A DNA stretch of 45,145 nucleotides, from contig JAFPBB010000002.1 in assembly GCA_017390585.1 (NCBI GenBank), forward strand, positions 1 through 45,145. The letters run 5' to 3'. The stretch comes from Tidjanibacter sp. (GTDB lineage: Bacteria > Bacteroidota > Bacteroidia > Bacteroidales > Rikenellaceae). The position numbers were made by a program, and so were the translations under genes. Of this stretch, positions 7,654 through 15,890 are shown in pieces (the first letter of the stretch is position 1; each line of letters begins with the position of its first letter). Under the pieces are notes generated by a model. That model did no database searches. It saw nothing but the letters and a program-made list of their open reading frames with translations, and was not told the origin of the DNA.

Positions 7654-9342
7654 ATGAAAAGACTACTCCCCTCACTCATCGTGACCTTCGCAGCAATTTT
7701 GGCCCTGGCTGCCATCTTCCACCTCTTCTCCCATCAGAGACAACAGGAGAAGGCTCTCTTCGACTCCCTCCCCTTCGAAATGGAGAAGGTGGAGCGTCCC
7801 GACATCCCCAACCGTAGCGTCTCGGTGGAGGAGTTCGGCGGCGTGGGTGACGGCATAACACTCAACACCGAGGCCTTTGCCAAAGCATTTGCCCACCTTG
7901 CCCAGAGGGGCGGTGGTCGCGTGGAGGTGCCCGCAGGCGTGTGGTTTACGGGTCCCATCGTACTCGAGAACCACACCGAGCTCCACCTCGACGAGGATGC
8001 CATCGTGGTATTCAGCGCCGACAGGGACCTCTATCCCGTTGTGGCAACCATCTTCGAGGGCCGCGACACATACCGTTGCCAGCCCCTGCTCTCCGCATTC
8101 GGCAAGCACGACGTGGCCGTAACGGGCAAAGGTATCATCGACGGCAACGGCGCACCCTGGAGGGCTGTGAAGAAGAGCAAAATAGCCCCCTCGGAGTGGA
8201 ACAAAATCGTCAAGAGCGGCGGCGTACTCAGCAACGACGGCAACACTTGGTACCCCACCGAGAACTTCAAGAAGGGCGCCGGCGACGCCGACCAGAACAT
8301 CGCCCGTTGGGCTGTGACAAAGGAGGATTTCGAGAGCATCAGGGATTTCCTCAGGCCCGTGATGGTCAACTTCAAGGATTGTGAGCGCGTGCTCCTCGAG
8401 GGCCCCGTGTTCCAAAACTCCCCCTGCTGGAACATCCACACCGCCATCTGCACCGACCTGACAGTGAACGACATCGCCATCCGTTGCCCCTGGTATGCAC
8501 AGAATGGCGACGGCATCGACATCGAGTCGTGCAAAAACGTGCTACTGACCAACAGCTGGATTGATGCGGGCGACGACGCCATCTGCATCAAGAGTGGCAA
8601 GGACGCCGACGGTCGCAAGCGCGGCATCCCCTCGGAGAATGTGGTGGTCTACAACTGCACCTGCTACCACGGCCACGGCGGTTTCGTGGTGGGTAGCGAG
8701 ATGTCGGGCGGCGTGAAGAACGTCTACGTGGGCAACTGCCGCTTCTCGGGCACCGATGTAGGTCTGAGGTTCAAGAGCACCCGCGGCAGGGGTGGCGTGG
8801 TGGAGAACATCTTCATTGAGAACATCGTGATGAACGACATCGCCACCGAAGCACTCCTCTTCGACCTCTTCTACGGCGGCAAGTCGGCACTCGAAGCACT
8901 CGCCGACGGCGACGGCAACCCCACAACCGATATGCCCTTCAAACCCGTCGATGAGACCACTCCCCAATTCCGCAACATCGTGGTGGACAACGTCGTGTGC
9001 CGTTCGGCACGCAGGGCAATGCTCTTCAATGGTCTGCCCGAGATGAATGTGGAGAATGTTGTTGTGACCAACACCACCATCGAGTCGGAGGTGGGCGCAG
9101 AGATCAACGAGTCGACCAATGTGGTGCTCAAAAATGTCGCCATCACCCCCCGCAAGGGCGCAGCGCTGAAGATCAACAACGCCAAGAACGTGGTGGTCAC
9201 CGAGTTTGTGTGCCCCGAGAGCGAGGTGGCAATGCAGGTTACGGGCAGCCGCAACGAGGCCATCATAGTGGAGTCGGAGCGAATCACCTCGGCCAACGCA
9301 CTCATTTCACCCACTGCCACAGACGCCGTCTGCATCAAATAA
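7654..9342 (+). CDS. Glycoside hydrolase family 28 (polygalacturonase-type), exported
   Basis: 562 residues from the ATG at 7654, which begins a hydrophobic signal or anchor segment (MKRLLPSLIVTFAAILAL); the longer open frame upstream overlaps the leader. The protein is a right-handed beta-helix with all GH28 motifs: NGDGID (about 284), DAGDDAICIKSG (about 304-315) with the catalytic Asp pair, GHGG (about 340) and RFKST (about 372). VSVEEFGGVGDGITLNTEAF is the pectate-lyase-3-like N-terminal entry. It would cleave alpha-1,4-galacturonosyl bonds in homogalacturonan or rhamnogalacturonan; endo or exo action cannot be told. It is the first gene of the pectin locus. The signal segment has no lipobox Cys, so it is probably periplasmic or inner-membrane anchored. 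Confidence 0.92.
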   Translation: MKRLLPSLIVTFAAILALAAIFHLFSHQRQQEKALFDSLPFEMEKVERPDIPNRSVSVEEFGGVGDGITLNTEAFAKAFAHLAQRGGGRVEVPAGVWFTGPIVLENHTELHLDEDAIVVFSADRDLYPVVATIFEGRDTYRCQPLLSAFGKHDVAVTGKGIIDGNGAPWRAVKKSKIAPSEWNKIVKSGGVLSNDGNTWYPTENFKKGAGDADQNIARWAVTKEDFESIRDFLRPVMVNFKDCERVLLEGPVFQNSPCWNIHTAICTDLTVNDIAIRCPWYAQNGDGIDIESCKNVLLTNSWIDAGDDAICIKSGKDADGRKRGIPSENVVVYNCTCYHGHGGFVVGSEMSGGVKNVYVGNCRFSGTDVGLRFKSTRGRGGVVENIFIENIVMNDIATEALLFDLFYGGKSALEALADGDGNPTTDMPFKPVDETTPQFRNIVVDNVVCRSARRAMLFNGLPEMNVENVVVTNTTIESEVGAEINESTNVVLKNVAITPRKGAALKINNAKNVVVTEFVCPESEVAMQVTGSRNEAIIVESERITSANALISPTATDAVCIK

Positions 9343-9358
9343 TCCCTCGGCTACACCA

Positions 9359-9369
9359 ACCCATTGGGT
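9359..9369. promoter_or_regulatory. 11-bp palindrome ACCCATTGGGT, second copy
   Basis: This is the exact reverse complement of the element at 7431-7441 and lies 16 bp after the GH28 stop and 52 bp before the PL1 start. It may be a regulator site inside the operon or may be chance. Confidence 0.3.
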
Positions 9370-9420
9370 AGCCACACAATGACAACCACAAATAGTTCAC
9401 ACACGAAAAACACTGAATTG

Positions 9421-11382
9421 ATGATGAATAACAGGAAAAAATCTTGGTTTTGTGCAGTTCTACTCGGCCTCCTTGCCGTAGGTTGCAATCCGGACATCGT
9501 CGAGGACGACAAACCCAAGCCCTCCTCCAAACTCCCCGCACCCACGGGACTCAACCTCGTGGAGTCCACCACCTCAACACTCACCTTCGGCTGGGATGCC
9601 GTGGAGGGTGCCGTGGGCTACACCTACAAGTACAAGGATGCCGACGGCAAGCTCTACGTCACCGAGGAGACCCTCGAGACCACCGCCACGGTGAGCGGTC
9701 TCAAGGAGGGCCGCGAGTACTTCTTTGCCGTCAGAGCCAACAGCTCCACCGAGGGAGGCACCTACACCGAGTGGCTCTCAGTATTCACCTCCGTAGGTGG
9801 CGACAATGGAGAAGGCGGCGAAGGTGGCGACAATGGCGAAGGTGGCGACAATGGCGATGGCGGCGAAGGCGGCGAAGGCGGCGAAGGCGGCGAAGGCGGC
9901 GAAGGCGGCGAAGGCGGAGGAACCACTCCCCCCGCGGGCGACAACTCCCTTTGGGGCTTTCCCGAGGATGAGAACGACGGCGTAGTGAGAGCCTTCCCCG
10001 GTGCCGAGGGTGGCGGTATGTACACCACAGGTGGCCGCGGAGGTGCTGTCTACCACGTCACCAATCTCAACGACAGCGGCGCAGGCTCACTGCGTGAGGC
10101 TGTGGGCAAGAGCGGCGCCCGCACCATCGTCTTCGATGTGGCCGGCACCATCCACCTCAAGAGCACCCTCCGCATCCGCAACGGCAACCTCACCATAGCA
10201 GGTCAGACTGCACCCGGAGGTGGCATCTGCCTTGCAGGCCGCACGGTGAACATCGACTGCGACAACGTCATCATCCGTTTCGTGAGGTTCCGAATGGGCA
10301 ACGAGGACACCTCGCAGGAGGACGCCCTCTGGGGCCGCTACCACCGCAACATCATCCTCGACCACTGCTCGATGAGCTGGTCGATTGACGAGAGTTCGTC
10401 GTTCTATGCCAACCAGAACTTCACGATGCAGTGGTGTATGGTGACCGAGGCACTCAAGAATGCAGGCCACTCCAAAGGTGCCCACGGCTATGGAGGCATC
10501 TGGGGCGGCAGGAACGCCTCGTTCCACCACAACCTCTTGGCACACAACGACTCGCGCAACGCGCGTCTCGACCATCCCAACATCTACGACAAGTATCTCA
10601 CAACCCATCGCGGCAACGTCGACTACCGCAACAACGTCATCTTCAATTGGGGCGGCAACTCCACCTATGGCGGTGAGGGCGGCTGGTGGAACATAGTGGG
10701 CAACTACTACAAACCCGGCCCCGCATCGAGCAAAAAGAACTACTTTGTGGACGCCTATGGCAAATACGACGGCAAGGATGTGGGCTACGGCACAATGTAC
10801 GTCGCCGACAACTACCACGCAGGCTCCTACGCCACCGAAATCAACGCCGACAACTGGAAGGGCATCTACCTCCACGACGGCACCGGCATCAGCAATGCCG
10901 GCTCGTGGAAACACACCTCCCTCCTCCCCATCAAGGCCGACGACACCACCCCCTGCTACACCACCACCCACTCCGCCTCGGCAGCCTTTGAGCAGGTTGT
11001 GGCGTGGGCAGGCGCATCGCTCCGCAGGGATGCAGTGGACAGCCGCATCGCAGGCGAGGTGAAGAGCGGCAATGTGACCTACACAAAGGGCTCCAACGGC
11101 TCCAAAAACGGCATCATCGACTCCCACAACGATGTGGGCGGTTGGCCCAACCTCACGGCCACAAGCGAGGAGATTGCCGCCTGCACCGATAGCGACAGCG
11201 ACGGCATTCCCGACAGCTGGGAGCAGCAATTCGGCCTCAACAAGAGCAACGCCGGCGACGGCCAAACCTACACCCTCGATGCCGATGGCCGCTACACCAA
11301 CCTCGAAGTCTACCTCCACTACTTGGTCAAGGATGTGGTGGCCGGACAGAAAGAGGGCGGCCTCTACACCAAACTTCAGTAA
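9421..11382 (+). CDS. Pectate lyase family 1 lipoprotein with FnIII domain and Gly/Glu/Asp/Asn linker
   Basis: 653 residues. The start at 9421 (or the adjacent ATG at 9424) gives a lipoprotein signal ending LLGLLAVGC, so the enzyme should be a surface or periplasm lipoprotein. Domains in order: FnIII at about 39-125 (APTGLNLVESTTSTLTFGWD), a flexible linker of GGDNGE/EGG repeats at about 126-167, and a PL1-type beta-helix from about 190 (FPGAEGGGMYTTGGRGG ... ILDHCSMSWSIDESSS ... HGYGGIWGGRNASFHHN). The C-terminus SDSDGIPDSWEQQFGLN is a calcium-binding thrombospondin-3-like motif. PL1 enzymes cut de-esterified homogalacturonan by beta-elimination with Ca2+. The catalytic half is closely similar to the C-terminal half of the GH105-PL1 protein two genes downstream, which suggests duplication. 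Confidence 0.9.
   Translation: MMNNRKKSWFCAVLLGLLAVGCNPDIVEDDKPKPSSKLPAPTGLNLVESTTSTLTFGWDAVEGAVGYTYKYKDADGKLYVTEETLETTATVSGLKEGREYFFAVRANSSTEGGTYTEWLSVFTSVGGDNGEGGEGGDNGEGGDNGDGGEGGEGGEGGEGGEGGEGGGTTPPAGDNSLWGFPEDENDGVVRAFPGAEGGGMYTTGGRGGAVYHVTNLNDSGAGSLREAVGKSGARTIVFDVAGTIHLKSTLRIRNGNLTIAGQTAPGGGICLAGRTVNIDCDNVIIRFVRFRMGNEDTSQEDALWGRYHRNIILDHCSMSWSIDESSSFYANQNFTMQWCMVTEALKNAGHSKGAHGYGGIWGGRNASFHHNLLAHNDSRNARLDHPNIYDKYLTTHRGNVDYRNNVIFNWGGNSTYGGEGGWWNIVGNYYKPGPASSKKNYFVDAYGKYDGKDVGYGTMYVADNYHAGSYATEINADNWKGIYLHDGTGISNAGSWKHTSLLPIKADDTTPCYTTTHSASAAFEQVVAWAGASLRRDAVDSRIAGEVKSGNVTYTKGSNGSKNGIIDSHNDVGGWPNLTATSEEIAACTDSDSDGIPDSWEQQFGLNKSNAGDGQTYTLDADGRYTNLEVYLHYLVKDVVAGQKEGGLYTKLQ
9799..9921 (+). 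repeat. 9-bp tandem repeat encoding the Glu-Gly-Gly linker
   Basis: The linker DNA is built of GGCGAAGGC-type 9-mers; the last six (Glu-Gly-Gly x 6) are nearly identical and the first part mixes in GACAATGGC units (Asp-Asn-Gly). Such DNA is prone to slippage that adds or removes three residues without a frameshift. Confidence 0.85.
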
Positions 11383-11406
11383 CACACAACCCCAAAACCA
11401 CTAACT

Positions 11407-13068
11407 ATGAAACGTTTAGCAACCCTACTTACACTCCTCACACTCACCCTCGTGGCCCACGCACAGACCACCCTCTTCGTGTGTGGCGATTCGACGGCTG
11501 CCACCAAAGATATCACCAAAGGCTCTCCCGAGCGCGGCTGGGGCCACGTTCTGCAACCCTTCTTCGACCCCACTGAGGTGGTGGTGGAAAACCACGCCAA
11601 GAATGGCCGCAGCACCAAGTCGTTCGTTACCCTCGGTCATTGGGCCAAGGTGGAGGAGCGAATGAAGGCCGGCGACTATGTGTTCATCGAGTTTGGACAC
11701 AACGACACCAAGGTCGACGACACGGTGCGCTTCACCACCCCCGAACAATATGGCCGCAATCTGGAGCGATTCATCGAAATCGTGAGAGCCAAGGGGGCCA
11801 CACCCGTGCTGCTCACCCAAGTGTGCCGCCGCTGGTGGAAGCAGGGGGTGCTGGCCGACTCCCACGGTGACTATCTCAAAGAGTGTCACGCTGTTGCCGA
11901 GCGCACAGGTGTGCTCTTCATCGACGCCGAGAAGCTCACCCGCCAGTGGCTCGAACCTCTGGGCGACGAAGGCTCGCGCAAATACTTTATGAATCTTCCC
12001 GCAGGTAAATACCCCTCCCACCCCGATGGCAAGACAGACAACACCCACTTCACCACCCCTGGTGCGCGCATCGTGGCAAAGATGATTTGCTGTGAGATTG
12101 AGCGCGTCATCCCCGAGCTTGGTAAGCACATCCGCTATTGGGACTTTGTGGTTGCCAAGGATGGCAGCGGCGACTTCTTCACCATCGGTGAGGCCATCGA
12201 CGCCCTGCCCAACTTCTACAAGGGCAAGGAGAAACCACTCCGCGTACTCATCCGCGAGGGCGTCTATGAGGAAAAACTCGTCATCCCCTACACCAAGCAG
12301 AGCGTGGAGTTCATCGGTGAGGGCGACGTGAGAATCACTTGGGGCGACGGTGCACGCGACCTCGGCCCCAATGGCACCGAACTCGGAACCTCGGGTACAG
12401 CCACCCTCTACAACTGCGGCCGCCACATCCTCTTGGAGAACATCACCATCGAAAACTCGGCGGGCGAAGTGGGTCAGGCTGTGGCCCTGCAGACCGTGGG
12501 CAACGGCATACAGGTCTATCGCAACTGCCGTCTGCTCGGCAATCAGGACACCCTCTACATCTATGGCGTGGGCAACCGCGACGGCGAGACCATCACCGAC
12601 AACATCGAGTGCTACTTCGACAACTGCTACATCGAGGGTACCACCGACTTCATCTTCGGCTCGGGCAGGGCAGATTTCATCGCCTGCACCATCCACTCCA
12701 AGAAGGACTCCTACATCACCGCCGCATCCACCTGCCAAGGTCAGGAGCGCGGTTTCACCTTCCTCCACTGCAACCTCACTGCTGCCGAGGGGGTGACCAA
12801 ATGTTACCTCGGCCGCCCCTGGCGCATCTACGCACAAACCTATTTCATCGGCTGCACCCTCGGCCCCCACATCCGCCCCGAGGGTTGGCACAATTGGAAT
12901 AAGCCCGAGGCCGAAAAGAGCGCACGCTACGGCGAGTTTGGCTCCGAGGGTGAGGGTGCCAACGACAAAGCAAGGGTTAAGTGGGCACGCCGACTCAAAG
13001 AGAAGCAGGCTCTCGAGATGAGTCTCGAGACCGGAGTCCCAGGGCTCGCATTCACTCCCGTACACTAA
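11407..13068 (+). CDS. Two-domain pectin esterase: CE12-like SGNH acetylesterase fused to CE8 pectin methylesterase
   Basis: 553 residues with an N-terminal signal peptide ending LVAHAQ. Residues about 20-240 are an SGNH hydrolase of rhamnogalacturonan acetylesterase type: GDSTA (Ser), NHAKNGRSTKSF, GHND, and the late Asp/His pair in TDNTHFTTPGA. From about 245 a CE8 pectinesterase beta-helix begins (FVVAKDGSGDFFTIGEAIDA), with GNQDTLYIYG (Asp about 380), TDFIFGSGRADF (second Asp about 415) and GRPWRIYAQT (Arg about 471). One polypeptide would remove both acetyl and methyl esters and expose polygalacturonate to the GH28 and PL1 enzymes. It starts 24 bp after the PL1 stop, inside the same operon. 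Confidence 0.92.
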   Translation: MKRLATLLTLLTLTLVAHAQTTLFVCGDSTAATKDITKGSPERGWGHVLQPFFDPTEVVVENHAKNGRSTKSFVTLGHWAKVEERMKAGDYVFIEFGHNDTKVDDTVRFTTPEQYGRNLERFIEIVRAKGATPVLLTQVCRRWWKQGVLADSHGDYLKECHAVAERTGVLFIDAEKLTRQWLEPLGDEGSRKYFMNLPAGKYPSHPDGKTDNTHFTTPGARIVAKMICCEIERVIPELGKHIRYWDFVVAKDGSGDFFTIGEAIDALPNFYKGKEKPLRVLIREGVYEEKLVIPYTKQSVEFIGEGDVRITWGDGARDLGPNGTELGTSGTATLYNCGRHILLENITIENSAGEVGQAVALQTVGNGIQVYRNCRLLGNQDTLYIYGVGNRDGETITDNIECYFDNCYIEGTTDFIFGSGRADFIACTIHSKKDSYITAASTCQGQERGFTFLHCNLTAAEGVTKCYLGRPWRIYAQTYFIGCTLGPHIRPEGWHNWNKPEAEKSARYGEFGSEGEGANDKARVKWARRLKEKQALEMSLETGVPGLAFTPVH

Positions 13069-13098
13069 CCCACACCAAAAAAAACACCCCTCCGAACT

Positions 13099-15636
13099 AT
13101 GAAAAAACTCATTCTGACCCTCGCACTCTCGCTCTCGAGCCTTGCAATTGTGGCGAGCGAGGATAGCCGCCCCACCCCCACCATACGTGGCGACAAACCA
13201 CTCTCAATGAGGATGGTGGAGAGCGAAATGAGCCGCATACCCGACGCCATCACTATGGATGGTGTGGCCAAACCCAAGTGGAACTACACCACGGGCTTGG
13301 AGCTGATCTCCATAATGGACGCCGCCGAGAGGTATGAACGAAGCGACTACTTCGACTATGCACTCTCGTGGCTCGACCGTATGGTTACCGAGGGGGGCAA
13401 GAGCATCCTCACCTACAAACTCTCCAACTACAACCTCGACCACATCTGCCCGGGGCGACTCCTCTTCAGGGCCTACGACAACACCCTCGAGGAGCGCTAC
13501 CGCACCGCCCAAGATCTTCTGTGGGAACAACTCGAAGGACAACCCCGCACCCCCGAGGGAGGCTATTGGCACAAGAAAGCCTACCCCAACCAGATGTGGC
13601 TCGACGGCCTCTATATGGCCGAGCCCTTCAAGGCCGAGTATCTTGTGCGCTACCACACCTCCAAGGCAACTCGCACCCTCTCGGATGTGGCCATACACGG
13701 CTTTGAGGACATAGCCCATCAGTTTGTCCTGGCAGCCGAGAGGTGCTACGACCCCGCCACGGGACTCTTCCGCCACGCTTGGGACTCCTCGAAGCAGATG
13801 TTCTGGTGTGACCCCACAACGGGTCAGAGCGAGCACGCTTGGCTCCGCGCAATGGGTTGGTACACAGTGGCCTTGGTGGAGGTGCTCGACATTATGCCCA
13901 AGCACCCCGAGTTGGCCGACGAGAGGGAGAAGCTCACCACCATCCTGCAACACATCTTCGACACCGTACCCCGCTATGCCGACCCCGAGAGCGGAATGTG
14001 GTATCAGGTGATGGACTGCCCCACACGCGAGGGCAACTACCAAGAGTCCACAGGCTCCATAATGCTCACCTACGCAATGCTCAAGGCTGGCCGCCAGGGC
14101 TTCGTGGCGAGAGATTATCGCCAAAAGGGAGCCGCACTGTATGAGAAATTCGTGGCCCGATTTATGCGTGAGAACGCCGACGGAACAATCTCAATGACAG
14201 ATTGTTGCTCGGTGGGTGGCCTGGGCGGCAAGCAGAACCGCAAGGGCGACTTTGCCTACTACCTCTCGGAGCCCATCATCGAGAACGACTGCAAGGGTGT
14301 AGGTCCCTTCATCTGGGCCTCGCTGGAGTATGAGGCACTCAACAACATCGATTGGCACCCGCAACCCGACGAAAAGGCCATCCCGGCATTCCCCGAAGCC
14401 GAGGGCGGCGGTATGTGGGTCACGGGCGGCAGAGGCGGTAAGGTGTTGAAAGTCACCTCGCTGGCCGACGACGGCTCGGAGGGCACCCTTCGCTGGGCAT
14501 TGGAACAAAAAGGCTCGAGGATGATTCTCTTCGACGTGGCCGGCACCATCGAGCTCGAGAGTATGCTCCACGTCACCGAAGGCAACTTCACCCTCGCAGG
14601 TGAGAGCGCACCCAAGGGAGGCATCTGCATAGCAGGTCACGACACCCGCTTCGAGGCCGACAACATCATCGTGAGCCACCTGCGCTTCCGCCTGGGCGAC
14701 AAGACCGCCTCGCAGGAAGATGCGCTGGAGTTTCGCAAATGTACGGGTGCGATTGTGGACCACTGCTCGGTGAGCTGGAGCGTGGACGAGTGTGCCTCGT
14801 GCTACGGCAACCGCAACTTCACAATGCAGTATTGCCTCATCTACGAGAGCCTCAACCAATCGACCCATAAGAAGGGAAACCACGGCTATGGCGGCATTTG
14901 GGGCGGACGCAACGCCACCTTCCACCACAACATCCTTGCCCACCACTCCTCGCGCAATCCACGTCTCGACCACCCCTTCCTCTATTGGGGAAGCGATCTG
15001 CTGCTCTATCGTGGCACCGTGGAACTCTACAACAACACCATCTACAATTGGGGCGACAAGGCCTGCTACGGCGGCGAGGAGGGTTGGTGGATTGTTGCCA
15101 ACAACCTCTTCATCCCCGGCCCCAACACCAAGAATCCCAATGAGTTTCTCCAATCATCCGTCTACCCCAAACCCCACGCCGACAATGGCCACTACCACAT
15201 CTCGGGCAACATCGTGGAGGGCAACGAGAGCATCAACAACAACAATTGGGAAGGAGTAGACATTCAGGGCGAAGCCTCGAGAGAGGAGATAGAGATGGCC
15301 GCGGCCCGCAAGATGTGGGGAGAGAGTCCCTATGAGGCCCACCACAACACCATCTCAGGCGCGGGAGCCAAACCAGCTGATGAGGCCGACCGGAGGGTGC
15401 TGGCCGACCTGCTCTCGCAGGAGGGCCGAATCATCAATTCCCAAGAGGAAGTGGGCGGTTGGCCGGAGCTGAAAAATGGTAATCCACAGCGCGATAGCGA
15501 CGGCGACGGCGTACCCGACAGGTGGGAGCGACGCCACCATCTCAATCCCAAAGACAACTCCGACGGAGCGGCTCTCACACCCTCGGGATACACCCATCTC
15601 GAACTGTGGCTCCACGAGAGGGCCCACCGCAACTAA
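13099..15636 (+). CDS. Bifunctional GH105 unsaturated galacturonyl hydrolase - PL1 pectate lyase
   Basis: 845 residues with a signal peptide ending AIVAS. Residues about 25-415 form an (alpha/alpha)6 barrel of the GH105/YteR type (YNLDHICPGRLLFRAYD; GGYWHKKAYPNQMWLDGLYM with the likely catalytic Asp; HAWLRAMGWYTVALVEVLD). Residues about 430-780 are a PL1 beta-helix (FPEAEGGGMWVTGGRGG; VDHCSVSWSVDE; HGYGGIWGGRNATFHHN), ending in a calcium motif DSDGDGVPDRWERR. Lyase cutting yields 4,5-unsaturated ends and GH105 removes exactly that residue, so the fusion couples product to consumer. It is the last gene before the terminator at 15686 and starts 30 bp after the CE12-CE8 stop. Confidence 0.92.
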   Translation: MKKLILTLALSLSSLAIVASEDSRPTPTIRGDKPLSMRMVESEMSRIPDAITMDGVAKPKWNYTTGLELISIMDAAERYERSDYFDYALSWLDRMVTEGGKSILTYKLSNYNLDHICPGRLLFRAYDNTLEERYRTAQDLLWEQLEGQPRTPEGGYWHKKAYPNQMWLDGLYMAEPFKAEYLVRYHTSKATRTLSDVAIHGFEDIAHQFVLAAERCYDPATGLFRHAWDSSKQMFWCDPTTGQSEHAWLRAMGWYTVALVEVLDIMPKHPELADEREKLTTILQHIFDTVPRYADPESGMWYQVMDCPTREGNYQESTGSIMLTYAMLKAGRQGFVARDYRQKGAALYEKFVARFMRENADGTISMTDCCSVGGLGGKQNRKGDFAYYLSEPIIENDCKGVGPFIWASLEYEALNNIDWHPQPDEKAIPAFPEAEGGGMWVTGGRGGKVLKVTSLADDGSEGTLRWALEQKGSRMILFDVAGTIELESMLHVTEGNFTLAGESAPKGGICIAGHDTRFEADNIIVSHLRFRLGDKTASQEDALEFRKCTGAIVDHCSVSWSVDECASCYGNRNFTMQYCLIYESLNQSTHKKGNHGYGGIWGGRNATFHHNILAHHSSRNPRLDHPFLYWGSDLLLYRGTVELYNNTIYNWGDKACYGGEEGWWIVANNLFIPGPNTKNPNEFLQSSVYPKPHADNGHYHISGNIVEGNESINNNNWEGVDIQGEASREEIEMAAARKMWGESPYEAHHNTISGAGAKPADEADRRVLADLLSQEGRIINSQEEVGGWPELKNGNPQRDSDGDGVPDRWERRHHLNPKDNSDGAALTPSGYTHLELWLHERAHRN

Positions 15637-15685
15637 ACCTATCCGGCAACCAAAAGGAGAGACAAAAAAATGATTTTTTCCACAC

Positions 15686-15722
15686 AAAACCACTGTTTTC
15701 CCACAAAACAGTGGTTTTTTTT
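15686..15722 (+). terminator. Terminator between the pectin enzyme genes and susC
   Basis: A perfect 14-bp stem (15686-15699 with 15705-15718) with a 5-nt loop is followed by eight T residues (15715-15722). It separates the enzyme transcript from the susCD transcript. Confidence 0.9.
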
Positions 15723-15724
15723 CA

Positions 15725-15755
15725 TTGCAAAACCGAGAATAAAATAGTATATTTG
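15725..15755 (+). promoter_or_regulatory. Promoter of the susC-susD operon
   Basis: TTG (15725-15727), a 20-bp spacer and TATATTTG (15748-15755) match the Bacteroidetes promoter. It starts 2 bp after the preceding terminator's T run and leaves a leader of roughly 130 nt before susC. Confidence 0.85.
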
Positions 15756-15890
15756 CGGTTAGATACACCTATATTTAAGCCTAAAACAGAATCTTTAATC
15801 CACCGTAGGGCCCGAAAAGGGGGGGGCCACAAGTGCGGACACAACAAATCAAACCTAAATAATTTATTCACTAACATTAACCAAAAAACT

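Noticed and set aside
7436..7657. 73-codon plus-strand frame before GH28
   Set aside because: It runs across the GH28 promoter and leader and has no recognisable content.
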